DNA of 64,000 bases. Origin: Candidatus Terasakiella magnetica (lineage in GTDB: Bacteria; Pseudomonadota; Alphaproteobacteria; Rhodospirillales; Terasakiellaceae). The position numbers and the translations under genes were made by a program. Numbering within the stretch: the first letter of the stretch is position 1; every line of letters starts with the position of its first letter. The notes beneath the pieces were generated by a model that was given only the letters and a program-made list of their open reading frames with translations, was not told where the DNA came from and did not search any database. This document shows, piece by piece, positions 1-9,199 of the stretch. The stretch spans positions 62,001-126,000 of the forward strand of contig NZ_FLYE01000048.1 of assembly GCF_900093605.1 (NCBI RefSeq), read 5' to 3'.

Positions 1-507
1 GCCCTGCTTGGCTATGATGCGCCACCGGGCAGAGGGCGCGCAGCCCTTCATCGTCTTGCCAATGTGATGGAAAAAAAGAAAACCCATCAAAGCGAAAGCG
101 TTGAAAAACTGCAAAGCCTGCCCTCTCATGCCCATCTGCCGCGCCATGCAGAACTCGTGCTGATCGGTGATTTTCTCTCCCCCATGGATGAGATTGAAGA
201 AGCTCTTAAACTGTATAGCCGCCGCCATGTGCGCGGGCATCTTTTACAAGTGCTGGACCCTGCTGAAGAAAGCCTGCCCTTTGAAGGACGGGTGAATTTT
301 AAAGGCTTGGAAGAAGAAGGCAGCATCTATTTTGGCAATGTGGCCGCCGTGCGTGAAGAATACCGCGAACGCTTATCTGCGCGCCGTGCAGCTTTAAGCG
401 AGCTGACCCATTCCCTTGGCTGGGGCTTTCATCGCCATACAACAAACCAGCCTGCTGAGACAGCTTTACTTGCCCTGTTTCTCTCCATTACCCAAGGGGT
501 GAAATAG
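1..507 (+). CDS. DUF58 domain protein, C-terminal part (5' end outside window)
   Basis: The reading frame is open from base 1 and runs without a break into the stop at 505-507, so this is the 3' part of a gene that starts upstream. The visible part begins ALLGYDAPPGRGRAALHRL and holds the typical end of DUF58 (VWA-like) proteins: a strand around LVLIGDFLSP, then a helix, then a stretch about recasting properties of a bound partner. DUF58 proteins normally sit between a MoxR ATPase and BatA-like membrane proteins, and the two genes that follow here fit that order. The stop overlaps the GTG of the next gene by one base (TAGTG), so translation is coupled. An internal ATG at 64 is not needed as a start. 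The molecular role of DUF58 proteins is not established. Confidence 0.8.
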   Translation, partial: ALLGYDAPPGRGRAALHRLANVMEKKKTHQSESVEKLQSLPSHAHLPRHAELVLIGDFLSPMDEIEEALKLYSRRHVRGHLLQVLDPAEESLPFEGRVNFKGLEEEGSIYFGNVAAVREEYRERLSARRAALSELTHSLGWGFHRHTTNQPAETALLALFLSITQGVK

Positions 508-3176
508 TGTTAAGTCTGGGCAGTCTTTCTTTTGCAACACCTTGGGCCTTAACGGCACTTTTGCTGCTGCCCCTTTTATGGCAATTGCTTAAGGTCACCC
601 CGCCCAAACCAACGGTGATTAAATTCCCCGCTGTTCGCATTTTACAGGAACTTTCCACCAAACAGACATTAGCCACCCAAACACCATGGTGGATTTTCCT
701 GTTGCGTGGTCTGATTGCCCTGTGCTTGATCCTTGCCATGTCCGGGCCAAGCCTGAACCGTGTGGAACAAATCAATAACCTCAATCGTCCCCATATCATC
801 ATTGTTGATAATGACTGGTCAGTGATGGACCGTTGGGCTGTGCGCAAATCCGAATTGATCAAACATATACGACAGTCTCAAGAAAACCAGCATGGGCTTG
901 CGCTTATAACCAACACCCAAACAAAGCCCTCTTCCCTGCTTTTAGTTGAAAAAGCACTTGAGCAGGTAGAAACCTTGCGCGCACGTCCTTGGGCTGGAAA
1001 CCGTAAACGCACCCTTGAGCATATAGAAAAAATCATTGCAGGGCTTGACCAAACACCCAAAATAAGCTGGATTTCAAACGGGCTTAAAGAAGGTGAAGAT
1101 GACGATTTTCTAAGCTCGCTTCATGGCTTGGGTGATGTGGATTATATCCATGAAGGCGTGCAGGCCACACCGATCATCATTCAAGATGTTAAACGCAATG
1201 AACAAGGTTTTGACCTCACCTTATTAAGCGCCCCTCTTACTACTGCTCAAAAGGCCAACATCAATATCGTTGATGAAACGGGCAGTATTTTATTTCAGCA
1301 AAACATCAACATTCCTAAAGATCAGGAAAGCACAACAGCCCAGATCAACATACCCAGTGAGCTTAAAAGCCGTGCCTTCCTTATTCGTCTCAGTGGTTAT
1401 ATCAATCCCGCCAGCCAATTTTTAGTGGATGAAAAATGGCGCGATCGCCCCGTTGGTATTTTAAGCAGCCATGAAAAAGACAAGGCCCTGCTGGAACCTG
1501 CCTATTACGTGCGAAAAAGCCTCAAGCCCCATACTTCTATTCGCGAAAGCGGCCTTGAAGACCTGATTAAAAGAAAAACCGCTGTGATTTTTGATGTGGT
1601 CTATACAGCCTTTAGCGCGCGCCAGCAAAAGGCCCTGCAAAGCTGGATGGCACAAGGCGGCATTCTTGTCCGATTTGCCACCAAACGCATGACCTCACAA
1701 GACATGGCTACATATGACCCGCTTTTGCCGGTCCAACTCATGCCCGCCCAGCGCACTTTTGGCGGTGCACTTAGTTGGGGGGAGAAATCAAATCTGGCTG
1801 AATTTCCTGAACACAGCCCCTTTGCCCATATCAAGACCCCTGATGATGTGGCGATTAAAAAGCAGGTTCTTGCAAGGCCCGAAAGCAACCTTGCCCAAAA
1901 AACATGGGCCCATTTAAAAGACGGCACACCGCTTATTACTGCCCAGCAAATTGATAAAGGCTGGAGTGTACTGTTTCATATTAACGCCATTCCAAGCTGG
2001 TCAAACCTGCCGCTCTCTGGTGTATTTGAACTGATGATGAAACGCATCATTACACTATCATCTGGATATGGAGCAAATGGCACAGCCCAAGAGCTCGTGC
2101 CTTATCGCCTGTTTAATCACCTTGGTAATCTGGTTGCCCCTGAGCGCCAAAGCGCGACCCTCAGCCTTAATAAAGCTAAAACGATCAGCGCTGATGAAAG
2201 CCATCCCCCCGGTCTTTATGGCTCAGTTTCTTCCCTTCATGCCTTTAACCTTGGCCCGCTAATCAGGCAACTTTCTCCTTTAAAAGAACTGCCGTTGGGT
2301 GTCAGTGAAAAAGGCTTTCGTGAGGCTGAACAGCAAGACCTTGCACTATGGTTTTTGTTATGTGCATTAGTCCTTGTCTTAATTGACTGGCTGTTGGCAA
2401 ACACATGGTTACAAGCCGCCCAACGCGCAAGCCTCGCCGTTATTTGCTTCCTTGTGAGCTTACCTGTTCATAGTGCAGAGCCTAACTGGGAAAAGGCCCT
2501 TGCCAGTGCCAATCAGATGCGGCTTGCCTATATGGTGAGCCCTAAAGCTGGCTCAAATAAAACACTTCAGCAAGGCTTGGATGGTCTGGCGGCGGTTTTG
2601 CGACGGCGAACAGCGGTTGAGCTTGCCCCCAGTGTCGCCTTTGATCCTGAAAAAGATGACCCATCGCTTTTTCCCATGATCTATTGGGCCATTGAAGAAA
2701 ACCAGACGAGCTTAAGTGATCACGCCGCACAAAAGCTCAATCAGTTTTTAAAAACAGGTGGGTTCATTCTGTTTGACACCATGGGCCAAGCCCGCCCCCA
2801 AATATTGAAACAGCTTACTGAAAAACTTGAGATCGCCCCCTTGGAATTGGTGAAGGACACCCATGTTCTCACCCGGTCTTTTTATCTTATGCGGCGTTTT
2901 CCCGGTCGCTTTGACCATCAAGACATATGGGTTGAAAGCGATGAAGATACCAAAAATGATCGGGTCTCCTCTGTCTTGATCGGCAGTAATTCATGGGCGC
3001 AAGCCTGGGCACGCGATGAGAACCTGCGCCCCGTCTTTGCCGTTGTGCCCGCGGGGGAAATTCAGCGCGAACAAGCCTTTCGTTTTGGCGTTAATCTGGT
3101 GATGTATATCCTAAGCGGCAATTATAAAGGGGATCAGGTCCATATGCCGGCGATTTTGCAAAGGTTGGGCCTATGA
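507..3176 (+). CDS. BatA-like membrane protein with C-terminal DUF4159 domain
   Basis: This is an 889-residue inner-membrane protein. Residues about 5-80 match the aerotolerance-regulator (BatA) N-terminal pattern: two membrane helices (about 10-27 and 65-82) separated by a short basic segment. A long extracytoplasmic region follows. A third membrane pair lies near 610-655, ahead of a DUF4159 domain (about 665-889) that contains a glutamine-amidotransferase-like strand/turn, GGFILFDTMG. The start is GTG at 507, overlapping the previous stop. The stop overlaps the next ATG (ATGA at 3173). The MoxR/DUF58/BatA/DUF4159 arrangement is widespread in alphaproteobacteria and is linked to envelope stress or metal-dependent folding, but no precise activity is proven. 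Confidence 0.82.
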   Translation: MLSLGSLSFATPWALTALLLLPLLWQLLKVTPPKPTVIKFPAVRILQELSTKQTLATQTPWWIFLLRGLIALCLILAMSGPSLNRVEQINNLNRPHIIIVDNDWSVMDRWAVRKSELIKHIRQSQENQHGLALITNTQTKPSSLLLVEKALEQVETLRARPWAGNRKRTLEHIEKIIAGLDQTPKISWISNGLKEGEDDDFLSSLHGLGDVDYIHEGVQATPIIIQDVKRNEQGFDLTLLSAPLTTAQKANINIVDETGSILFQQNINIPKDQESTTAQINIPSELKSRAFLIRLSGYINPASQFLVDEKWRDRPVGILSSHEKDKALLEPAYYVRKSLKPHTSIRESGLEDLIKRKTAVIFDVVYTAFSARQQKALQSWMAQGGILVRFATKRMTSQDMATYDPLLPVQLMPAQRTFGGALSWGEKSNLAEFPEHSPFAHIKTPDDVAIKKQVLARPESNLAQKTWAHLKDGTPLITAQQIDKGWSVLFHINAIPSWSNLPLSGVFELMMKRIITLSSGYGANGTAQELVPYRLFNHLGNLVAPERQSATLSLNKAKTISADESHPPGLYGSVSSLHAFNLGPLIRQLSPLKELPLGVSEKGFREAEQQDLALWFLLCALVLVLIDWLLANTWLQAAQRASLAVICFLVSLPVHSAEPNWEKALASANQMRLAYMVSPKAGSNKTLQQGLDGLAAVLRRRTAVELAPSVAFDPEKDDPSLFPMIYWAIEENQTSLSDHAAQKLNQFLKTGGFILFDTMGQARPQILKQLTEKLEIAPLELVKDTHVLTRSFYLMRRFPGRFDHQDIWVESDEDTKNDRVSSVLIGSNSWAQAWARDENLRPVFAVVPAGEIQREQAFRFGVNLVMYILSGNYKGDQVHMPAILQRLGL

Positions 3177-5218
3177 GCAATATCGCCCTTGATCCCCTCC
3201 TGCCACTGCCCCTTCTGCTCGCCCTTGGTCTTATGATTTTAGGCTTTGGCCTATGGTCCATCATGCAATCTTCGCGCGCGGTTTGGTTTCGCTTGATCGC
3301 TGCATTTTTAGTGCTTGCCAGCCTGTTTAATCCGCAAATCATGCAAAATGATACCCGCGCCTTAAAAGATATTGCCCTTGTGCTGGTGGACCAATCACCC
3401 AGCCAACAGCTTGAAAAACGCCAACAACAAAGTGACATGGCACGCGCTTACCTTGAAAAAGAAGGCACGCTCTATCAAGACCTTGAATTGCGTTTCATCA
3501 CCATCACGACAGATGGGAAAGAAGATAAGCTTGGCACCCGCGCCCTTTCCCTTTTGCGCCAGACCATCTCGGGCATTGATCCCCAACGTTATGCCGGAAC
3601 GGTTTTGATAAGTGATGGGCAAATCCATGATGTGAAAGACTATGAAAATATCCCCGGTCCTTTTCATCTGTTAATCACCGGGCAAAAACAGGATCAAGAC
3701 CGCCGTATTGAAGTGATTAATGCCCCGCGCTATGGGCTGGTGGGTAAGCCCCTTAACTTACAAGTCCGCGTGCTGGATAATGCCAAACCCAATGATAAAG
3801 CCCCTCTCTTTCTCATTAAACCCGATGGTAGCAAACAGACCTTTACCCCAAGCGGGAAAGACGGCATTCAAGAAGCCACCTTTATCATGGATCATGCGGG
3901 GCAATCTGTGCTCATCCTTGAAACTGAACCGCTTAAAGGTGAAATCAGCCTATCCAACAATCGCGCGGCCCTTTCCATCAATGGGGTGCGCGATCGCTTA
4001 AGGGTGTTGCTGGTGTCAGGCCTGCCCCATCAGGGCCAACGCACATGGCGCAATATCCTGCGCTCAGACCCCGCAGTTGATCTAGTCCATTTCACTATTT
4101 TGCGCCCCTCAGATAAAGAGGATTTCACACCGCTTAATGAGCTGTCGCTCATTGCCTTTCCCGTGCGTGAACTGTTTGAAGAAAAACTCGATGATTTTGA
4201 TCTGATTATATTTGATCGTTATTACAAACATAATGTTCTAAGCGAAGGCTATTTTGACAATATCACCGATTATGTACGCGATGGCGGCGCTTTATTAGTC
4301 TCTGCCGGACCGGATTTTTCCGGCCCGCGCAGCCTGTCTAAAACACGCCTGAAAGAACTATTGCCCCTCAAACCAAGCGGTTCCATTCAAGATGACCGTC
4401 CCTTTCGCCTAAAAAAATCACAAACCGGAAAACGCCACCCCATCACCACCAGATTAAACACATCTGAAAAAGACTGGGGGAGATGGATGCGCTTAATCCA
4501 GACCCATGAGTTTCAAGGCCAGACCATCCTTGAAAGTGAAGATAAACAACCAGTCTTGATTGTGGAACGGGTTGAAAAAGGCCGTCTTGCCATGTTGCTC
4601 AGTGATCATATCTGGCTTTGGGCGCGCGGCTTTGATGGCGGGGGGCCCCATAGTGAGCTGGTGCGCAACCTTGTGCATTGGTTGATGAAAGAACCTGACC
4701 TTGAAGAAGAACGTTTAAGCCTCACCCAAGTCAGTGAAACAGAGCTTGAAATTACCCGCCAATCCCTCACCCCCATCAAAGGCCCCATCACCCTCACCCG
4801 CCCGGATGAAAGCCGCGAAGAAATAACCTTAAAGGCCAAAGGCAAAGGGCTATCTTCAAGCCGTATTCAAGCCAAAGCCACGGGTATCTACCGCGTAAAT
4901 GATGATCACTATAGCGCTGTCCTGACCAAAGGCAGCATCAACCCAAAAGAGTTCCTCGACCCACGTGCCAGTGATCAACCTTTAAAAGAATTCATCACCC
5001 ATGTGGGTGGCACCAGCCATTGGTTAGCTGATGGGCTGCCTTTACTAAAACGTGTTGCAGGAAAAAGCAATGTGGGCGGGCGTGGCTGGTTTGGCCTGCC
5101 ACGCAATAAGGCTGAGGCCATCATCGGGGTGAAGAAATCATCCCTTTTGCCACCTTGGGCCATTTTCTTGCTGGTCTGTGGCCTATTATGTTTGGGCTGG
5201 TGGCGCGAGAGCCGTTAG
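3173..5218 (+). CDS. Membrane protein with glutamine-amidotransferase-like domain
   Basis: This is a 681-residue protein, last visible gene of the DUF58 operon. Two N-terminal membrane helices (about 12-30 and 38-58) are followed by a large extracytoplasmic part and one C-terminal helix (about 655-674). Within it, LIIFDRY and the run around DYVRDGGALLVSAGPDFSG resemble the class I glutamine-amidotransferase fold found in the last protein of such operons. I see no clear Cys-His-Glu catalytic set, so it may be a non-catalytic version. The gene starts inside the stop of the previous gene (ATGA). Its end overlaps the end of the convergent LysR gene by four bases. Confidence 0.72.
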   Translation: MSNIALDPLLPLPLLLALGLMILGFGLWSIMQSSRAVWFRLIAAFLVLASLFNPQIMQNDTRALKDIALVLVDQSPSQQLEKRQQQSDMARAYLEKEGTLYQDLELRFITITTDGKEDKLGTRALSLLRQTISGIDPQRYAGTVLISDGQIHDVKDYENIPGPFHLLITGQKQDQDRRIEVINAPRYGLVGKPLNLQVRVLDNAKPNDKAPLFLIKPDGSKQTFTPSGKDGIQEATFIMDHAGQSVLILETEPLKGEISLSNNRAALSINGVRDRLRVLLVSGLPHQGQRTWRNILRSDPAVDLVHFTILRPSDKEDFTPLNELSLIAFPVRELFEEKLDDFDLIIFDRYYKHNVLSEGYFDNITDYVRDGGALLVSAGPDFSGPRSLSKTRLKELLPLKPSGSIQDDRPFRLKKSQTGKRHPITTRLNTSEKDWGRWMRLIQTHEFQGQTILESEDKQPVLIVERVEKGRLAMLLSDHIWLWARGFDGGGPHSELVRNLVHWLMKEPDLEEERLSLTQVSETELEITRQSLTPIKGPITLTRPDESREEITLKAKGKGLSSSRIQAKATGIYRVNDDHYSAVLTKGSINPKEFLDPRASDQPLKEFITHVGGTSHWLADGLPLLKRVAGKSNVGGRGWFGLPRNKAEAIIGVKKSSLLPPWAIFLLVCGLLCLGWWRESR

Positions 5219-6123
5219 TCAATATGTTCCCAAGAAGGGCATTTTGAAAACCAGTTCTTGAGAAAATCAACAAACAATCTCACCTTGGCAGAAAGGTGAC
5301 GGTTATGGGGATAGACCGCATAGATATTAACCGGTTCTTTTTCATATTCTTCGAGCGCACAAATCAGCCGACCATCGGTTATGGCACTACCCACGATAAA
5401 GGCAGGCGAAACGCAAACACCCGCACCTGCAATTGCCATATCGCTAATGACATTGCCGTTATTGGCCTTAAAGGTGCCATCAAGTTTAACGCTATAATCC
5501 TTGCCATTTTCCTTATAGGGCCAACTTATGGCAGAACGCGCAAGCGTATAGAGCAGGCAATTATGATCAAGCAGGTCTTTGGGATGCGTTGGCTTGCCGT
5601 TTTCTTCCCAATATTCAGGTGAGGCACAGGCCACAAGGCGACTTGAACCGATCTTTTTCGCAATGAGAGAGGAATCGGATAAATGCCCAATGCGAATAGC
5701 CAGATCAAAGCCTTCATCCACAATATCAACAAAACGGTCATTGAGCTGAATATCAATGGAAAGATCACTATATTGGGTGGCAAAGGCGGTGAGAGGCTTG
5801 CCTAAATGCTTCACGCCAAAACTCACAGGGGCGCTGATTTTAAGCTGGCCTCTTGGTTCATCTTGCAGGCGGGTGATGGCAAGCTCGGCCTCTTGAGCCT
5901 CACTCATGATCCGCTCACAACGCTCATAAAAAACCTGACCGACTTCAGTCAGGCTCAGTTTACGTGTGGTGCGGTTTAACAGGCGTACACCAAGGCGGTC
6001 TTCAAGATATGAGACTTTCTTGCTCACCGATGATTTAGACATGCCAAGGTCATCTGCTGCCTTTGAAAAGCTGCCTGATTGGATGACTTGGGCAAAAACC
6101 ATCATCCCTGTAAGATTATTCAT
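5215..6123 (-). CDS. LysR-family transcriptional regulator
   Basis: This 302-residue protein has the LysR layout. A winged helix-turn-helix occupies residues 1-60 (SFSKAADDLGMSKSSVSKK, then LGVRLLNRTTRKLSLTE), and a two-lobed effector domain runs from about 90 to 295. The sequence places it in the AaeR/CrgA-like branch. It is divergent from the glutathionyl-hydroquinone reductase gene with 110 bases between the starts, the usual arrangement in which a LysR protein controls its neighbour. The likely target is therefore gene 6234-7145, with a quinone or aromatic compound as possible effector; this is inference from position only. Confidence 0.88.
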   Translation of the reverse strand: MNNLTGMMVFAQVIQSGSFSKAADDLGMSKSSVSKKVSYLEDRLGVRLLNRTTRKLSLTEVGQVFYERCERIMSEAQEAELAITRLQDEPRGQLKISAPVSFGVKHLGKPLTAFATQYSDLSIDIQLNDRFVDIVDEGFDLAIRIGHLSDSSLIAKKIGSSRLVACASPEYWEENGKPTHPKDLLDHNCLLYTLARSAISWPYKENGKDYSVKLDGTFKANNGNVISDMAIAGAGVCVSPAFIVGSAITDGRLICALEEYEKEPVNIYAVYPHNRHLSAKVRLFVDFLKNWFSKCPSWEHID

Positions 6124-6233
6124 CGTTCACCTGAAGAAACAATTAAATTCCAAATAAGCGCATTATCACTATATGAAAAACAGTCCATCATACAACATCA
6201 AAAGTTTCAACCTATAAAACACAGAAGGCAACC

Positions 6234-7145
6234 ATGGGATTACTTATTGACGGGGTCTGGCATGATCAATGGTATGATACCAAAAGCACGGATGGGAAAT
6301 TCAAACGCCAAGAAAGTGCCTTTCGCCATTACTTAAGTGCGGATGGTTCAAGCGGTTTTAAGGCAGAGGCTGGACGATACCGCCTCTATGTCTCCCTTGC
6401 CTGTCCTTGGGCTCATCGCACCTTGATCTTTCGCACCCTAAAAGGCCTTGAAGACGCCATTGATGTGGTGGTGGTTGATCCCTTAATGGGGGAAGAAGGC
6501 TGGATACTTCCTGATGGAGCGCCTTTACATACTATCTATACCAAGGCACAAAAAGACTATACTGGCCGGGTCACTGTGCCCATTTTATGGGATAAGCAGC
6601 AAGACACCATTGTGAGCAACGAGTCTGCTGACATCATCCGTATGCTTAATCGTGAATTTGGCCTTGGCGCGGTGGATTATTATCCCGAAGACTTGCGCCA
6701 AAAAATCGATGAGATAAACGAGTTCATTTATCCCACCATTAATAACGGGGTGTATAAATGCGGTTTTGCCACAACGCAAAACGCTTATGAAGAAGCCTTT
6801 ACTGAACTTTTCAACGCCCTTGATCAACTTGAAGAACGCCTTGGTCAAAACCGTTACCTGATTGGTGAGCAAATCACCGAGGCCGATTGGCGCTTATTCA
6901 CCACCTTGGTGCGTTTTGATGCGGTTTATGTCGGCCATTTTAAATGTAACCTGAAACGCATTGTCGATTACCCAAACCTATGGGGATATTTGCGTGAGCT
7001 TTATCAAATGGATGGCATTGCCCAAACGGTTGATATGGTGCATATCAAAACCCATTATTATGCCAGCCATACCACCATCAACCCGACAGGCGTGGTCCCC
7101 CTTGGCCCTGAACTTGATTTTTTAAGCCCGCATAACAGGGGATAG
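6234..7145 (+). CDS. yqjG: Glutathionyl-hydroquinone reductase (YqjG/PcpF/ECM4 type)
   Basis: This 303-residue protein belongs to the Xi-class glutathione transferases, which use glutathione to reduce glutathionyl-hydroquinones to hydroquinones in the cytoplasm. The diagnostic SLACPWAHR motif is present with the nucleophilic Cys57. Conserved family segments follow, including WDKQQDTIVSNESADI, YPTINNGVYKCGFA and the C-terminal helical domain (ITEADWRLFTTLVRFD). Length is slightly below the common 310-330. It is divergent from the LysR regulator and ends one base before the convergent yaaA. The symbol is given by family resemblance. Confidence 0.9.
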   Translation: MGLLIDGVWHDQWYDTKSTDGKFKRQESAFRHYLSADGSSGFKAEAGRYRLYVSLACPWAHRTLIFRTLKGLEDAIDVVVVDPLMGEEGWILPDGAPLHTIYTKAQKDYTGRVTVPILWDKQQDTIVSNESADIIRMLNREFGLGAVDYYPEDLRQKIDEINEFIYPTINNGVYKCGFATTQNAYEEAFTELFNALDQLEERLGQNRYLIGEQITEADWRLFTTLVRFDAVYVGHFKCNLKRIVDYPNLWGYLRELYQMDGIAQTVDMVHIKTHYYASHTTINPTGVVPLGPELDFLSPHNRG

Positions 7146-7146
7146 A

Positions 7147-7923
7147 TCACTCACGCTCAGCGGTGAAGACCCAGTCATTACCTTTTGAAAGGTCTTCACG
7201 ATAGCTATAGCCACCTTCACTAAACTCTTTAATGGCTTCAGGTGTATCAAGGCGGTTTTGAATGATATAACGCGCCATTGACCCACGTGCGCGCTTAGCC
7301 ATCAGCCCAATGGTTTTAGCAACACCGGATTTAATTTCTTTAAAGACAGGGGTGATCACCGTGCCTTCAAATGATTTTTTCTGAACGGCTTTGAAATATT
7401 CATTTGAAGCACAATTGATCAAGACCTTATCCTCATGATCTTTCATCAGCTCATTTAAACGCTTGGCAATCAAGCTTCCCCAGAAATCATATAAAGAGCC
7501 CCCGCGCGGGTTTTGCAGGCGCGTGCCCATTTCAAGGCGGTAAGGTTGCATCAGATCAAGTGGGCGTAACAAACCATACAGGCCGGAAAGAATACCGAAA
7601 TGTTCTTGTGCGAAGTCAAAATCGTCTTTTGACAAGCTCTTGGCATCAAGCCCCACATAAGTATCCCCACTAAAAGCAAGGGCGGCCTGTTTGGCATTTT
7701 CTTCAGTAAAAGGCGTTGAGAAGCCTTGAAAACGGGCATAATTCAAATCAGACAAAGCGTCACTGATTTTCATCAGCTGTGAGAGGTCTGAGCGTGTAAG
7801 CGTCTTGCAGGTCCCTGCCAACTCCTCAATATCTTCAGCAAAAAAGGGCTGTGTATGGTCCAGTTCCCCAACAGGTGTATCAAAATCGAGCTTTTTTGCA
7901 GGAGAAACCACGCAGAACATCAC
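7147..7923 (-). CDS. yaaA: Peroxide stress protein YaaA (DUF328/UPF0246)
   Basis: At 258 residues this matches the usual length of YaaA, a DNA-binding protein that limits free iron and oxidative DNA damage during hydrogen peroxide stress. Family hallmarks are the N-terminal SPAKKLDFDTP and central FGILSGLYGLLRPLDLMQPYRLEMGT, followed by NCASNEYFKAV and the basic stretch MAKRARGSMARYII. The gene is convergent with the reductase gene and followed upstream by a separate minus-strand gene 79 bases away. Its own promoter is probably in 7924-8001; no OxyR site was recognised. Confidence 0.93.
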   Translation of the reverse strand: MMFCVVSPAKKLDFDTPVGELDHTQPFFAEDIEELAGTCKTLTRSDLSQLMKISDALSDLNYARFQGFSTPFTEENAKQAALAFSGDTYVGLDAKSLSKDDFDFAQEHFGILSGLYGLLRPLDLMQPYRLEMGTRLQNPRGGSLYDFWGSLIAKRLNELMKDHEDKVLINCASNEYFKAVQKKSFEGTVITPVFKEIKSGVAKTIGLMAKRARGSMARYIIQNRLDTPEAIKEFSEGGYSYREDLSKGNDWVFTAERE

Positions 7924-8001
7924 AAATACCTATCTTCATTAATTCAGAATAGCTCTAAAGTTAGTCGAAGATAGAGATTAATCAAGATGATTTATCTGTG
8001 C

Positions 8002-9003
8002 TTAACCCAATTTTTTCTTGAGATATTCAACTTTTTGAAGCTGCTGTTCAACACGCATTTTCTTGGTCATCAAATGGGGCAGGTTCCCCTGCTTTTTCAT
8101 GGCCTTTTTGATCTTTTTCATCCGGTTATGCAGCCATTCTTCACGCTCAAGCACTTGCTCAAGTGTAATTGGCTTCGGCTTAGGTTCTGGGATCGGCTCA
8201 GTTGGGCGCGCTTTTGCGACCATATCGCTATCCAGACTGATATCAATCTTGCGAATGATCCCGTCTAAGCGCAATTTCAACAGGCCAACAGAAACAGGCG
8301 TGCCATCTAAAACCCCTAATGTACAGGGCCAAGCTGATTTACCATCCACATCAATAATGGCATTGACCACATGGAGGCTTTGGGCGTGCTTATCAACACG
8401 GCGATATAAATCTTTAATTCGGGTGATTATGTTATTTCGCCCGACAATTGCTTGTTGGTCAGAACGGTGAAAGACCGTTTCATATTCATCAAAGAGAAAA
8501 CCAAGGCTCACCAGATCACGACGGTTAAATTTCTCAATATAAACCTTTGTGATATCAAGCAGCTGCTTTCTGTTTTCAGAATTATCTTCGTCTTTTTCAT
8601 TTTCTAAGGAGGCAATGGGTTCTGTTGCGCGCGCACTGGCAACCACGCCACCTGCGAGCAAAATGGCAATGGCATTGATTTTACCATTTACCTTGCAGGA
8701 TAAAACACAAAGTGCAACGGGTACCCCATTTCTGAGACAAATCAGACAGGGACGCGCTTTGGTTTTACCAAGGTCCGCAATGGCGTTCACCACCGTCATG
8801 GAAACATTTTGTTCATTGGCGCGCCAAAACAGGTTACGAATACGGCGCAGGACATTTTCCTTACCCACAATCGAGCTCTGTTCCTGACGGCTGAAAATCA
8901 CATTCTCATCATCCAGCATTTCGCCAATGGCAGCAACATCACCATCATTGAACGCATCAGCATAAGCCTTTGTGACTTCAACAGTTTTTACACGATTTAA
9001 CAT
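8002..9003 (-). CDS. Protein with two tandem NTF2/SnoaL-like repeats and a basic C-terminal coiled coil
   Basis: I do not recognise a named family for this 333-residue protein. It clearly contains an internal duplication. Residues about 8-125 and 145-265 share the order VTKAYADAFNDGD / ITKVYIEKFNRRD, then IVGKENVLRRIRNLFWR / IVGRNNIITRIKDLYRR, VVNAIADL / VVNAIIDV, and RATEPI / RPTEPI. Each repeat looks like an NTF2-like cone fold. The C-terminus (about 280-333) is a charged helix rich in lysine and glutamate, likely a coiled coil. No signal peptide or membrane helix is visible, so it is cytoplasmic. A single gene with its own promoter region (9004-9090). Confidence 0.75.
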   Translation of the reverse strand: MLNRVKTVEVTKAYADAFNDGDVAAIGEMLDDENVIFSRQEQSSIVGKENVLRRIRNLFWRANEQNVSMTVVNAIADLGKTKARPCLICLRNGVPVALCVLSCKVNGKINAIAILLAGGVVASARATEPIASLENEKDEDNSENRKQLLDITKVYIEKFNRRDLVSLGFLFDEYETVFHRSDQQAIVGRNNIITRIKDLYRRVDKHAQSLHVVNAIIDVDGKSAWPCTLGVLDGTPVSVGLLKLRLDGIIRKIDISLDSDMVAKARPTEPIPEPKPKPITLEQVLEREEWLHNRMKKIKKAMKKQGNLPHLMTKKMRVEQQLQKVEYLKKKLG

Positions 9004-9150
9004 ACCGCCCTCACGGACAAAGTTCCCCTACATAAATATGAGCAATGACTCACAAAGTTTCAATCGGGCGTTCGTATATATCCATGTAGACTAAGGCACA
9101 CCCCGTACCCTAAAAGATAACCTGCGCGCCTTAAAGAAGCGTAAACAAAA

Positions 9151-9179
9151 AAAAGGCCCTGCCAAATGCAGAGCCTTTT
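9151..9179 (-). terminator. Rho-independent terminator of pckA
   Basis: The arms AAAAGGCCCTGC and GCAGAGCCTTTT (one G-U pair) surround a five-base loop. Read on the minus strand the stem is followed by a run of eight T (plus-strand A-run 9147-9154). It lies 21 bases after the pckA stop. Confidence 0.9.
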
Positions 9180-9199
9180 CTTGAAAAATTTTGGTTGGC

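Noticed and set aside
9004-9150. Gap between the NTF2-repeat gene and pckA as a possible small-RNA locus
   Set aside because: Apart from the pckA terminator no stem, box or frame stands out.
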